Source: Pyrenochaeta sp. MPI-SDFR-AT-0127
Lineage: Eukaryota > Ascomycota > Dothideomycetes > Pleosporales > Cucurbitariaceae
Reading direction: 5' to 3'
Length of the DNA stretch: 64,000 bases
Assembly (NCBI GenBank): GCA_020747015.1
Contig: JAGTJM010000028.1
Location: 372,001-436,000, forward strand
The notes beneath the pieces are model-generated. The model saw only the letters and a program-made list of their open reading frames with translations, ran no database searches and was not told the DNA's origin. Shown here in pieces: positions 51,609 to 61,407 of the stretch (position 1 is its first letter; the number at the start of each line of letters is the position of its first letter). Both the position numbers and the translations under genes were made by a program.

Positions 51609-52280
51609 ATGTCCGCATCGAAGCGTATCCTAGTCATTGGTGGCAGTGGTCGCACTGGCAAGCTAGTCATTGATGAGCTTATCGCACGAGGCCATGAAGT
51701 CACAGCGCTTGTCCGCAATCCTGAGTCACTGGAAGCCAGGACCGACCTAAGGACGGTCACAGGTACGCCCATGAACAAGGAAGACGTGCGCAACGCCTTC
51801 GCGCAGAGCAGCCCGGAAGTCGTTATTGTCACTCTCAGCGCGCCGCGCGCAGGCGATAGCCCTTTTGCGGCGGTCGTGTCCCCACCCCGCCTGATGGCTG
51901 ACTCCAATGCCAATGTTGTCGCCGTCATGAAGGAGTTCGGCACATCTAAGATCGTCATCTTGCAGGCATTTGGTGTCGGCGAGTCGTGGCCCAACATGCA
52001 CTGGGTGCTGCGCATGCTGATGAAGAAGAGCAACATGATCTACCAATACGATGACCATAACCTTGTTGCCAAAGAGACTAAGGCTAGTGGGGAGAACTAT
52101 GTCTTCGTGCGTCCATCCAGGCTAGAGGAGGGAGACGCCAAAGAAATCAAGGAGTGGGCCAACGATGGTAAGGGAGTGCCGATGATGGGAGCTTGCACCC
52201 GCGGCAGTGTCGCCAAATTCATGGTCGAGGCGGCAGAGAGCAGGACCTGGGATGGAACAGCGCCTGTTATCACAAACTAA
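51609..52280 (+). CDS. NmrA/SDR-like NAD(P)-binding protein
   Basis: A 223-aa single-exon protein with a Rossmann fold. ILVIGGSGRTGKLVIDELIARGHEV gives the nucleotide loop GGSGRTG (about 10-16) and VRNPESL the end of strand 2. PEVVIVTLSAP and KIVILQAFGVGESWP belong to the atypical SDR/NmrA-like group, whose members include biliverdin reductase B-like and AvfA-like oxidoreductases in fungal clusters. No YxxxK pair is obvious; YQYDDHNLVAKE is in its usual place. It may reduce an intermediate or act as an NAD(P)-sensing protein. It lies at the right edge of the cluster with motif sites in its promoter. Confidence 0.8.
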   Translation: MSASKRILVIGGSGRTGKLVIDELIARGHEVTALVRNPESLEARTDLRTVTGTPMNKEDVRNAFAQSSPEVVIVTLSAPRAGDSPFAAVVSPPRLMADSNANVVAVMKEFGTSKIVILQAFGVGESWPNMHWVLRMLMKKSNMIYQYDDHNLVAKETKASGENYVFVRPSRLEEGDAKEIKEWANDGKGVPMMGACTRGSVAKFMVEAAESRTWDGTAPVITN

Positions 52281-52912
52281 AAGTTTTGGGCAGTCAGGTT
52301 TGGTCCACGTATGCATAGCATTGTTTCCATTTGGGAAGGCCTCTCGGTCCACGGCGTTTAGGATACTCAAATGTCAGCATAGTCAAATGCCATTGTATGG
52401 TTGTGTCTGCTGTTTGTCTTCTTGTTCCTTTTGACTCGGTCAAAATAACGGCACGTTGTCTGTACAAATGGCGTTGCTCATTCTACGGCTTATTAAGGAC
52501 TGTATTTTAACACAATTGAACTCTATTGAATGCAAGGGACATCAAGTACTGGATGCAGTGCTACTGCACCTTGAAAATGGACCAGATGGAGGTAGAGGAG
52601 TGCTTGCATGAAAAGTGGGTGACGTCTGCACACCGATTCGCCTAGAGCTCGACCCCACACAAACACCCAAAGTCCCTAGACAACGGGCGGCGAGTTTTAA
52701 CCTCCGAAGCACCACGTAGCTAACTTGACACAACTCAAACACGAACCCACGCGTCTTCCTTCAGATCAATTACGCTTTCCTTCTTGTACCTTTTGGAATC
52801 GTGTTTCACAAGGTAAGTACCTACCTCACATACCCCACCTCCAACGTGAAGCTTTGGGAACATTGTTGCTCACTGCATCATCTCGCAGTAGCTTTCCAAC
52901 CCCCCCTAAATC
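52281..52912. other. Upstream region of the Tudor-SN gene, with 5'-UTR intron
   Basis: No CGGATCCG or CGGAGCCG here, which sets the right border of the motif-bearing block. A probable non-coding intron lies at 52813-52888 (GTAAGT to TCGCAG), ending 24 bp before the ATG. Confidence 0.6.
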
Positions 52913-55561
52913 ATGGCTCTCTTCGAAGCAAAAGTCAAGAGCGTCCTCTCTGGCGACACGGTGATCCTCCACAATATCAACAACCCGAAAGCAGAGCGTA
53001 CGCTGAGCCTGGCTTTCGTCACGGCACCGAGACTGAAGCGAGAGGGCGATGAGCCATTCGCCTTTGAGTCACGCGACTACCTTCGCCGTCTTCTTGTAGG
53101 CAAGGTCGTGCGCTTTCAGGTCCTCTACAAGATCCCCACGGGCGCCAATCGCGAGTATGGCCTTATTGTGCTGCCGAACAAGATCATTCTACCAGAGCAA
53201 GCGGTCGCAGAAGGTTGGCTAAAGTTACGAGATGATGCAGGGAGGAAAGAAGATTCTGAAGAGGCGGCGCAGCTGTTGGAAAGGCTGCAGGTAGTGGAAG
53301 CACGCGCGAGGGCAGACTCTAAGGGCGTCTGGGCGGAGTCAGGGAGCAGGATCTCCGCGTCGTCGGAGCTGAGCGATCCGCAAAAGTTCGTCGAGCACAA
53401 CAAAGGTAAGGACATGGAGGCAATAGTTGAAAAGGTTCTATCTGGTGATCGCCTCATTGTTCGCTTCCTCCTCTCGCCCACCGAGCACGTGCAAACCATG
53501 GTTCTCCTTGCCGGTATCCGTGCACCTGCGACAAAGCGAACAAACCCATCGGATGGGAAGGAGCAAGCAGCAGAGCCGTATGGCGACGAGGCCCAACAGT
53601 TTGTGGAGACAAGATTGCTACAGCGTGGCGCCACCGTACATGTGCTCGGAACAACGCCCAACGGCCAAATTGTCGCGGATGTCAAGCACCCCACGCAGGG
53701 CAGCATCACACCATTTTTGCTCAAGGCTGGTTTGGCAAAGTGCACTGACCATCACACTACGCTCTTGGGCCAGCAGATGGGCGTGCTGAGACAAGCTGAG
53801 AAGGTTGCAAAGGATAGCAGGCAAGGCCTCTATGCAGGCCACGTTGCACCAAAAGCAAAGGCAGCAGGCGAGTTTGAAGCTGTTGTTAGTCGAGTCCAAA
53901 GTGCCGACACTATTTTTTTACGGAACAAAGCTGGCACGGAGAGGCGCATCAACCTTAGCAGTGTCCGCCAACCAAAGCCAACCGACCCAAAACAATCACC
54001 ATGGGTAGCAGAGGCGAAAGAATTCTTGCGCAAGAAGCTCATTGGTAAACATGTCAAGTTTCATATTGATGGTAAACGGCCTGCGACTGAAGGTTACGAT
54101 GAGCGCGAGATGGCTACCATTACCTTTCAGGGCAAGAACGTTGGCCTCCTTCTCGTGGAGAATGGCATGGCCTCTGTCATCCGACACCGACAAGACGACA
54201 CCGACAGGAGCCCCGTTTATGACGATCTCCTGCTTGCTGAGCAAGCTGCCCAAGAAGAAAAGAAGGGCCTTTGGTCAGAGAAAACACCGGTCACAAAACA
54301 ATATGTTGATTATTCGGAGTCGCTCGAAAAAGCGAAGCGCCAGCTCTCCCTTCTGTCAAGGCAACGCAAAGTACCAGCTGTCGTCGACTTTGTCAAGTCG
54401 GCCTCACGCTTTACAGTGCTCGTGCCTCGCGAGAACGCTAAATTGACTTTTGTACTCTCTGGCATTCGTGCACCGCGGTCCGCTAGGAATGAAAGTGACA
54501 GGGGTGAGCCATTTGGCAAAGAGGCACACGAGTTTGCCAACAGACGCTGCCAGCAGCGTGACGTCGAGATCGATGTTGAGGATTGCGACAAGGTGGGCGG
54601 CTTCATTGGCACACTTTATATCAACCGAGAAAGCTTTGCAAAGACTCTTGTTGAGGAGGGTCTGGCTTCAGTACATGCCTACTCAGCAGAGAAGTCTGGT
54701 AACGCAAACGAGCTCTTTGCTGCTGAGCAAAAGGCTAAAGATGCGCGGAAGAATTTGTGGCAGGACTACGATCCGTCTCAAGATGAGGATGCTGAGCCTA
54801 CGACAACAGTCACTGAGGGTGCAAATGAAGAGTCGGCAGCATCATTGAGGCGAAAGGATTACCGCGACGTCATGGTAACGCATGTCGAGGATGATGGCCG
54901 GCTTCGGCTCCAAGAGGTTGGCCCTGGGACAACCGCGCTCACTTCACTGATGGACGCCTTCAGCAAGTTCCATCTCAATCCTGCGAACAATGCAAGCCTG
55001 CCCAATCCTCCCAAGGCTGGCGAGTTTGTAGCCGCCAGGTTCACGGCCGACGATCAGTGGTACCGTGCCCGCATCCGACGCAATGACCGCGATGCGAAGA
55101 AGGCCGAGGTAGTCTATATCGACTTTGGCAACTCGGAGACGATTCCATGGTCGCGTCTTCGCCCACTCTCGCAGGCCCAATTTCTACCATCAAAGCTCAA
55201 GCCTCAAGCTATCGAGGCACAGCTAGCTTTCATCCAACTGCCCGGAAATCCAGAGTATCTCGCCGATGCCGTGCACTTCATCTCGCAGGAGACTGCAGAC
55301 CGTCAACTGGTTGCTAACGTGGATCAAGTCGAGAAAGACGGTCTGCTTTGGGTCACACTGTTCGACCAAAAAAGCAAGACTGGTCAGGAGAGCGTGAATG
55401 CCGACGTCATCAGTGAGGGTCTTGCAATGGTACCGAAGAAGCTGAGACCATGGGAGAGGAATGCTAGCGATGTTTTGACGGCACTAAAGAAGAAGCAGGA
55501 TGTCGCAAAGGAGGAGAGGAGAGGTCAGTGGGAGTATGGGGACTTGACTGAGGATGACTAG
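52913..55561 (+). CDS. snd1: Tudor-SN, staphylococcal nuclease domain-containing protein 1
   Basis: 882 aa in one coding exon. Four staphylococcal-nuclease-like repeats lie at about 1-145, 165-310, 320-455 and 480-610; each starts with a KVLSGD/RVQSAD-type strand and carries a GxRAPx / RxPxxx piece. A Tudor domain follows at about 700-755 (FVAARFTADDQWYRARI ... VVYIDFGNSETIP), set into a fifth, split SN repeat. This is the standard SND1 plan. The protein binds RNA and acts in RNA decay, splicing and stress granules in other eukaryotes. It is a conserved housekeeping gene that happens to border the metabolite cluster. Confidence 0.93.
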   Translation: MALFEAKVKSVLSGDTVILHNINNPKAERTLSLAFVTAPRLKREGDEPFAFESRDYLRRLLVGKVVRFQVLYKIPTGANREYGLIVLPNKIILPEQAVAEGWLKLRDDAGRKEDSEEAAQLLERLQVVEARARADSKGVWAESGSRISASSELSDPQKFVEHNKGKDMEAIVEKVLSGDRLIVRFLLSPTEHVQTMVLLAGIRAPATKRTNPSDGKEQAAEPYGDEAQQFVETRLLQRGATVHVLGTTPNGQIVADVKHPTQGSITPFLLKAGLAKCTDHHTTLLGQQMGVLRQAEKVAKDSRQGLYAGHVAPKAKAAGEFEAVVSRVQSADTIFLRNKAGTERRINLSSVRQPKPTDPKQSPWVAEAKEFLRKKLIGKHVKFHIDGKRPATEGYDEREMATITFQGKNVGLLLVENGMASVIRHRQDDTDRSPVYDDLLLAEQAAQEEKKGLWSEKTPVTKQYVDYSESLEKAKRQLSLLSRQRKVPAVVDFVKSASRFTVLVPRENAKLTFVLSGIRAPRSARNESDRGEPFGKEAHEFANRRCQQRDVEIDVEDCDKVGGFIGTLYINRESFAKTLVEEGLASVHAYSAEKSGNANELFAAEQKAKDARKNLWQDYDPSQDEDAEPTTTVTEGANEESAASLRRKDYRDVMVTHVEDDGRLRLQEVGPGTTALTSLMDAFSKFHLNPANNASLPNPPKAGEFVAARFTADDQWYRARIRRNDRDAKKAEVVYIDFGNSETIPWSRLRPLSQAQFLPSKLKPQAIEAQLAFIQLPGNPEYLADAVHFISQETADRQLVANVDQVEKDGLLWVTLFDQKSKTGQESVNADVISEGLAMVPKKLRPWERNASDVLTALKKKQDVAKEERRGQWEYGDLTEDD

Positions 55562-56257
55562 ACGGGTCTCGAAGTGGTGCATGATGATGCATCGCCCTCG
55601 TGATACGCCATGGGAAACAAGATGCATGGGATGACGGCCAACAGCCTGTTGAGGACCCGTGGTACCTCACGTACAAGGCTTTGGATAGTAAAAAAGCATC
55701 AAACGAGTATTCTCCTCTTTCCAACACTAGTCGCAATATTTCCATGGTATTCAAAGCCAGCAATTACCAGTGATGCCTACCCTGACGCTCGAGGGCTTGT
55801 TGGTTGCATGGGAGCCGTACATGATCGAAGAGCAAGTAGAACACGACCGAGTCATGAGCAGCTTGTCTCAGGCTTCCGTGCCCGAACCCTTGTGGTGTCG
55901 CAGCCCTAGTCGCCCTTACAGACAGAGTGAACCGAGTCTGCCCTGCAAGAGAACCTGGGGGCGCAGCCGCAAGGGAAGAGCCGCGCGTGCGATGTAGTGG
56001 CGGAGGCGGAGCACGTCCATTGGCTGCAGGTCGGCACCGCCACTTGTGCGGAGGGAGCGATTGGTCGGTGGCGGGGAGCTGCTAGGCATCCACGAAATGC
56101 CCCCAAACATCGCTATAACCAAGCCGGCGCCATGACGACCACCTTCAAGGCAGTCGCATCGCACCCCCTCTTCATGTCTTCGCATATGCGCTCCTAATAC
56201 CGCCATTGCGCAGCCCAATACACATCACGACAGCCGACTTTGCACGCATCTGAAAAT
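55562..56257. other. Intergenic region, 696 bp
   Basis: 3' flank of Tudor-SN and GC-rich upstream region of the HeLo-kinase-protease gene. No feature was recognised. Confidence 0.45.
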
Positions 56258-59200
56258 ATGGAGACAGTCAGACGCTTGACGCAGCTCTACTCAGACACCA
56301 AGACGTCCTGCGATGCCGTTGTAGAGCAGGATGCGAAGGACTCACCCGAATCGCACGCCCTCCACCGTAAATTCAGGATACAGAAGGATCGGCTGATCAC
56401 ATGGGGCGTGGATTGGAGCGACAACTCCAAAGGCAACCAGGGCGACATCGATGAAAGCGTAGAGCAAGCCGGCTTAACAGAGACGGTGACCAGCGTGCTT
56501 GGCACCATCAAGGAGATCTTGGATGAGGCAGAGAGGATGCATCCAGGCACACCTGCCCCAGGAGGGAAGACATTGTCTGGCGAGAAGAGCCGGCCTGACC
56601 CTCCCTCGTGGGCGGCCGCCGACAGGTCACGTTACGAGGACCTCATTAAGGACCTCACCACTTCGATAGACATCCTCTACGATCTCTCAAGAACACGAAG
56701 GACCCAAAGGGGAAGTGACAAGATTGGACGCTCAGGTAAAGCTTTTCAAGAATCCACACGCCCTGCCACGTCTACTCCAGTCTTCCTTTCAGCAGACTAC
56801 AGCGCATCGGACCTGACCTTGGTTAACCCGGCCACGTTCCCGTTGAACTCTCAGGCAACACGGCCAAACCTTCCTCCAAAGCTTGACCCTTCAGATCTTT
56901 TTCTTCCTGAAGAAGAACCACCACCATATGAGAGCGTGGGCAAGTCGTCCATTCGAGTTATCGGCCGCTTACGGTCTCGGCATAGCTCGACTAATCCCTG
57001 GAAGACTGATGGAAGCAGAATCATAGAAACCTGCGTCTTAGTTGAGTACGCCACATACGACCCTACCTACCGCTTTACCGAAGTTTCTCCGCCGACAGAT
57101 CGTTTGGAGAGCCTTCTCTCAATACTGACCAAGTTGTCAAACAATCAGTCTTTCCATGGTACACTCAAATGTTTGGGTTACTTTGAAGATCCAAAACAGC
57201 CACGCTTTGGCCTAGTCTTCGAGTTACCGACGTCAGTATACGCCGGTCCCGTAGACTCACACAAGTCTATAGAAGAACTGAGACCAGTAACGCTACTCAG
57301 CGTACTGCAGACGGGATCGAAATCACTACACAATTCGAACAGCGCGACACCGCCACTCGAGGACCGCTTTCGTCTAGCTTTCACGCTCGGTCTCACATTC
57401 AGCAAGATCCATGGCGACAACTTCGTCCACAAAGACGTTAATAGTAGTAATATCCTGGTGTTTAGGAAAAACAAACGACAGTCACCCAACAGCAGAGCGC
57501 TTCAGTATACACTTCGATCGCCTGTTATATGCTCGTTTGACCTCTTCTCCGAGTACGAAATCGAACCAGTTAAAACCATGCCAACCACAAACATTTATCG
57601 CCATCCGGATGATCCCAAATCCACTGGACTTAGGAATACACGATACGATCCCCATTTTGATATGTACAGCCTTGGCTTGATCCTCCTCGAGGTTGGCCTG
57701 TGGCAACCACTGGCTGATCTCTGGAAGCACAAGTATACTCTAAATGACTTCAAACAACGAATAGAAGAAGTCTACATTCGCCGCCTAGCATCCAAATGTG
57801 GCACCGCATACATGCAGGTCGTACGTGACTGCTTCTGGGCAGCCGACTCCAGAGGAGAGAACGATCTTTCTCAGGTTTACAATCGGATTATTATTAGGCT
57901 ACAGAGATGCTGCATGCTCGATGAGTCAGAGCCTGGCCTAGAATTGAGTGAGCTAAGGCCAGGCGCAACACCGCTCCAAAGCTCTTCGTTCCCGCTTAAA
58001 CGTAAAAGTGTTAGTCAACCCCAAATAATGGCGGATAACCCTTCAAGTCCATCGTACAGAAATGCAAAGCGATGGGCGCTAGAGAAGGGTTCACAAGCGC
58101 TTGAGCGCACCAAATCACTTTCAAAAACATCGCCGAAGAGATCACCGGATCTGAATACGCTATCGCGAAATCCCTCTCAACGCTCACAACACTCAATACG
58201 GAAAAGCATTTCAGAGAGCCTCAGATTGATGAGCCCCAAGCAGGAGGCAGCATCTGGCTCAATGGAGTGGGAGCAGCAGGAGCGGGACCCGCTTGAAGAA
58301 TCAGGTATGTACCAGTATATTTTAGATTCTGCCGATGTACATTGCGCATCATTATCTATGCCGGACAGGGTATACAATGAGCCAAAGAGTTTTTCGGTGC
58401 ACGTGGAGGTCGTGATGATCTGACAATGGTTCCAGGCACCCTCGTGGCGACTCCACCAAATTCACAAGATCGCAGTGATACCTCATCTTTATGTCGGGAG
58501 CAGGTGGTCACCGCCGCATCCACTATTCAACGGGCATGGAGGCAGTCAAGAGGACAATCTCGTGCTTCTTCACAGCGAAGTGTGACTTTGAAGGACTACA
58601 AAGAAAAAATAACCATCATCCAGAAGGCTTGGCGCGAGAGCAGGCAGAAGCCAACAAACACCATCGAAGCTCTTCTGACCGACGGAATCCGTCACTGGCC
58701 TCAAGCTACTCTTGGCTATCCAACACCCGAGCCCGAGATTCGAAGTAGAGTGGTCGAATCGAACGAAAACTGTATCACTTCCTCCATCCAGATACATACA
58801 GATCTGGAGCCCATTCTCCGCCCGAAACTAAAGCTCTTCCCCGTGAAATTTGCGCCTGCTATTATAGATGAGTGGCACACGACAATACTCCCTCGTCTCG
58901 AGCGTCTCATTGAGCGTGCGCTGAAGGACTCCAGTGAAACTGTTAGTATCGATCTCGTCGCAATTGGCGAAACACAGGAAAAGTCTCGCCCTACCATCTT
59001 CGTCACCTGTAGTAGTGTTACGAAAGTCAAAGCTTTACTCGCCCGCCGCTTCCGCTATGACGAGAGCGTCTATGATCTCAAAGTTCGTCGAGGGAAAATC
59101 AGACGGTCGAAAATGAGCAGGTCCTCACGCCGAGTGCGGTACGTATCCTCCCCCACGACAATTCTGTTGCAAAGCCTCATGGAATACATTGCGGAGCCAC

Positions 59201-60834
59201 ACAGCTTTTAGCCGCTTTTTGGAGGGCTAAACGAAGTATTCCAGTCGTATTCAACGGTCCCTTCCTCCAGCCATAAATGTACTGACTGTATCACTATCGC
59301 CAGACCCCCGCATCGCTCGATGATGAACAGTGATAACTACAATGGGGACATGGCTGTCATTAATCCATATCATCAGCCGAAGCCCCTTTGCGGTGCATCC
59401 ATTGGTGCATTTAACAACGGCGAACATCTACCCCCAGTTTCGTACGGCGGAGTCATCCTTGTCGACGATGAGCCGCTTGGCATGAGCGTACACCACCTTC
59501 TCGACGCGCCTTCAGACGACGAAAGTGACGCCAGTGATGACATCGAGGGCAATCCCTACCCAAACGACATCGTTCTCTCCAGCGCCGGCACAAGCACTAA
59601 CAATCCGTGGCTCATGGGTATGGGTGCCCAGCCGGGTCTTCATCTTGAGACTGTGGAGCCCGTGGCGATGTGGGATTTGGAGCTCTCTGACGATGATATT
59701 GAAGAGGAGGAGGATATGAAGAGCGATTATGGTGCTGAATTCGATTTTTCGGATTCGGAATTCGACTCTGATGACGATGTGGCATTGGATCACGATCTCA
59801 TGACAGACTCAATAGTATCGCGAGGTACTACTGGTGATATTCATGGCATTGGACTCGGAGAGGGCCAGGATATCAAGATCACGCAGCCAGCCATCGATGA
59901 CGTGGACGAAGACTTCTTTCCCAATGATGAGGACCGCGATGACGACCACCTTTCTTCTCATGAGCTTGGTCATGTCCATGCGTCGTCTGGCATTCGCCGT
60001 TGGGAGAGAGACGGCATCTTACACGAGATTGATTGGGCACTTCTCAAACTCAATGAAGACCGTCTACAACCGTACAATATCTGTCAAGGAGGTCGAAGGT
60101 TTTGTTTCGGTAGCATGGCGTCTGAGCAAAAAGCGATTGCGCTCAAGTTAGAGCAACCCGTCAATCGACGCCACTATAGTCCAGAGGAAGATGAGTACCC
60201 AAATGGAGTTGCTAGTGCCGACAGCCTTGGTGGTCTTAATGTACACTGTTTTGGCCGAACAACTGGCCTTCAGGGAGGTATGATTTCTCCAACTATGAGC
60301 GCAGTCCGCATCTACCGACGTAAGACGTTCAGCCGCTCTTGGTCTGTGGCCGGCGGTTTTGGAGTAGGAGGTGATTCTGGTGCATGGGTAGTCCAAAATG
60401 GAGTTCATAAGGTAGTTGGACATGTCCTCGCCTGGTGTCAGCGCAACCACATCGCCTATATCTGCCCAATGGAGGTATTACTGGAGGATATCAAACGTAC
60501 TCTGGGCGCCAAAAGAATCTACTTACCTGGTTCATCTGAACAAATCAATTACATTAATAAGATGACCAGTTATGCTGTCGGGGATAGAGCAAAGATTGAC
60601 GAGCTTGAAATGGGGGTCCAAGGCCTAGGTATCGTCGACTCCGCAGTCGATATGCGCTCACAGCTAGGGTCTACTTCACCAAGTGGTGGATGGACGAGGG
60701 CGGGGATCCCCGGTCTTTCACCTCTCAATACAACTGGAGAGAGCGATAAAGAAAATCTGCCGGTGTTAAGGAGTCGCATCATGAAGATTGAAGAAGGGAG
60801 GCATAGACAGCTTGAGATGGGTGTTGTGCCTTAG
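56258..60834 (+). CDS. HeLo-like / kinase-like / IQ / chymotrypsin-fold protease fusion protein
   Basis: 1444 aa in exons 56258-58304, 58382-59138 and 59304-60834 (introns of 77 and 165 nt). Both joins keep frame: SAKEFFGARGG, and RRVRPPHRSMM. Residues 1-110 resemble a short HET-s/HeLo domain (RIQKDRLITWGVDW, then helical ETVTSVLGTIKEILDEAE). Residues about 225-560 are kinase-like: HKDVNSSN (391-398) stands for HRDxKxxN, FDLF (427-430) for the DFG site, and FDMYSLGLILLEVG for subdomain IX, so it is probably a pseudokinase. Two IQ motifs lie at 731-740 and 762-771. A PA-clan serine protease follows: VHHLL (His998/999), EIDWALLKL (Asp1178) and GGDSGAW (Ser1293), with an acidic insert between. 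If the joins are wrong, three genes result. A fungal cell-death or non-self role is inferred. Confidence 0.7.
58305..58381 (+). other. Intron 1 of the fusion gene
   Basis: Donor GTATGT, acceptor CAATGAG. The nearer AG (GACAG at 58368) leads to a stop after 15 codons. The chosen acceptor opens the frame into the IQ region. Confidence 0.65.
59139..59303 (+). other. Intron 2 of the fusion gene
   Basis: Donor GTACGT, branch-like TGACTG about 20 bp before the acceptor CGCCAG. At 165 nt it is longer than the other introns. Phase is kept. If it is retained, the frame stops at 59211. Confidence 0.6.
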
Positions 60835-61109
60835 GTAGGCATTGCCACTATAGTATTCTACGTCGGATTGGCTTATCAGGCGCTACAATGTAATAGGATT
60901 AATAAATACCTATATAGTTAAACTCTAGTACTTATAAGTATAGTTTTCTTCTTTTAATATATTATATTATTTATATTATACTATTAATATATTTTATAAG
61001 TAAGTTAGTTACCTAAGTAAGTATAAAGACCTTTACTAGAGGTAGTAGAAGATAAGGTAGATTCTTAGTGATAGAGTAAAGGTAGAGTAGTATAGTATAA
61101 TACTAAGAT
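60835..61109. other. AT-rich boundary of the transposon block
   Basis: Almost pure A/T with TATA, TTAA and TAAG strings. It begins within 60 bp after the fusion gene's stop codon. It is probably RIP-decayed repeat DNA of unknown origin. Confidence 0.6.
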
Positions 61110-61407
61110 TGTAACGAACGTCATATAGAAATAGGGACACGCACGCGTTCCCATAGGATGAAGGGTCCTACTTAGGTAGTATCGGACCTACCTCCGATAC
61201 TGCCCTAAATAGGCCTGTTACCCCTATTTCCCCACACATAAATATAGCTCTTTAGTAGTAGATAGTAGGATAAGTTCTTCTTATCCTTCTATATTAGACC
61301 TATAGGAATAGAGGTATCCTTAGTTATCTACCGCAGTACGTACTCCTATATGCCTTTAAGTTACACTTAGAACTATTTTAGAACCCTCTAGTACCTATAT
61401 TATTATA
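61110..61407 (+). mobile_element. RIP-mutated LTR (298 bp), left end of a Gypsy-like element
   Basis: It begins TGTAACGAACG. It aligns over its whole length with the LTR at 62060-62357, with mostly C-to-T and G-to-A differences; its end reads ATTATTATA where the other reads GTCGTTACA. It has no matching 5-bp repeats at its two edges, which suits a 5' LTR whose partner lies elsewhere. Confidence 0.75.

Noticed and set aside
30452..52280. Polyketide synthase, terpene cyclase or prenyltransferase in the cluster
   Set aside because: No frame on either strand shows ketosynthase, acyltransferase, cyclase or prenyltransferase motifs.
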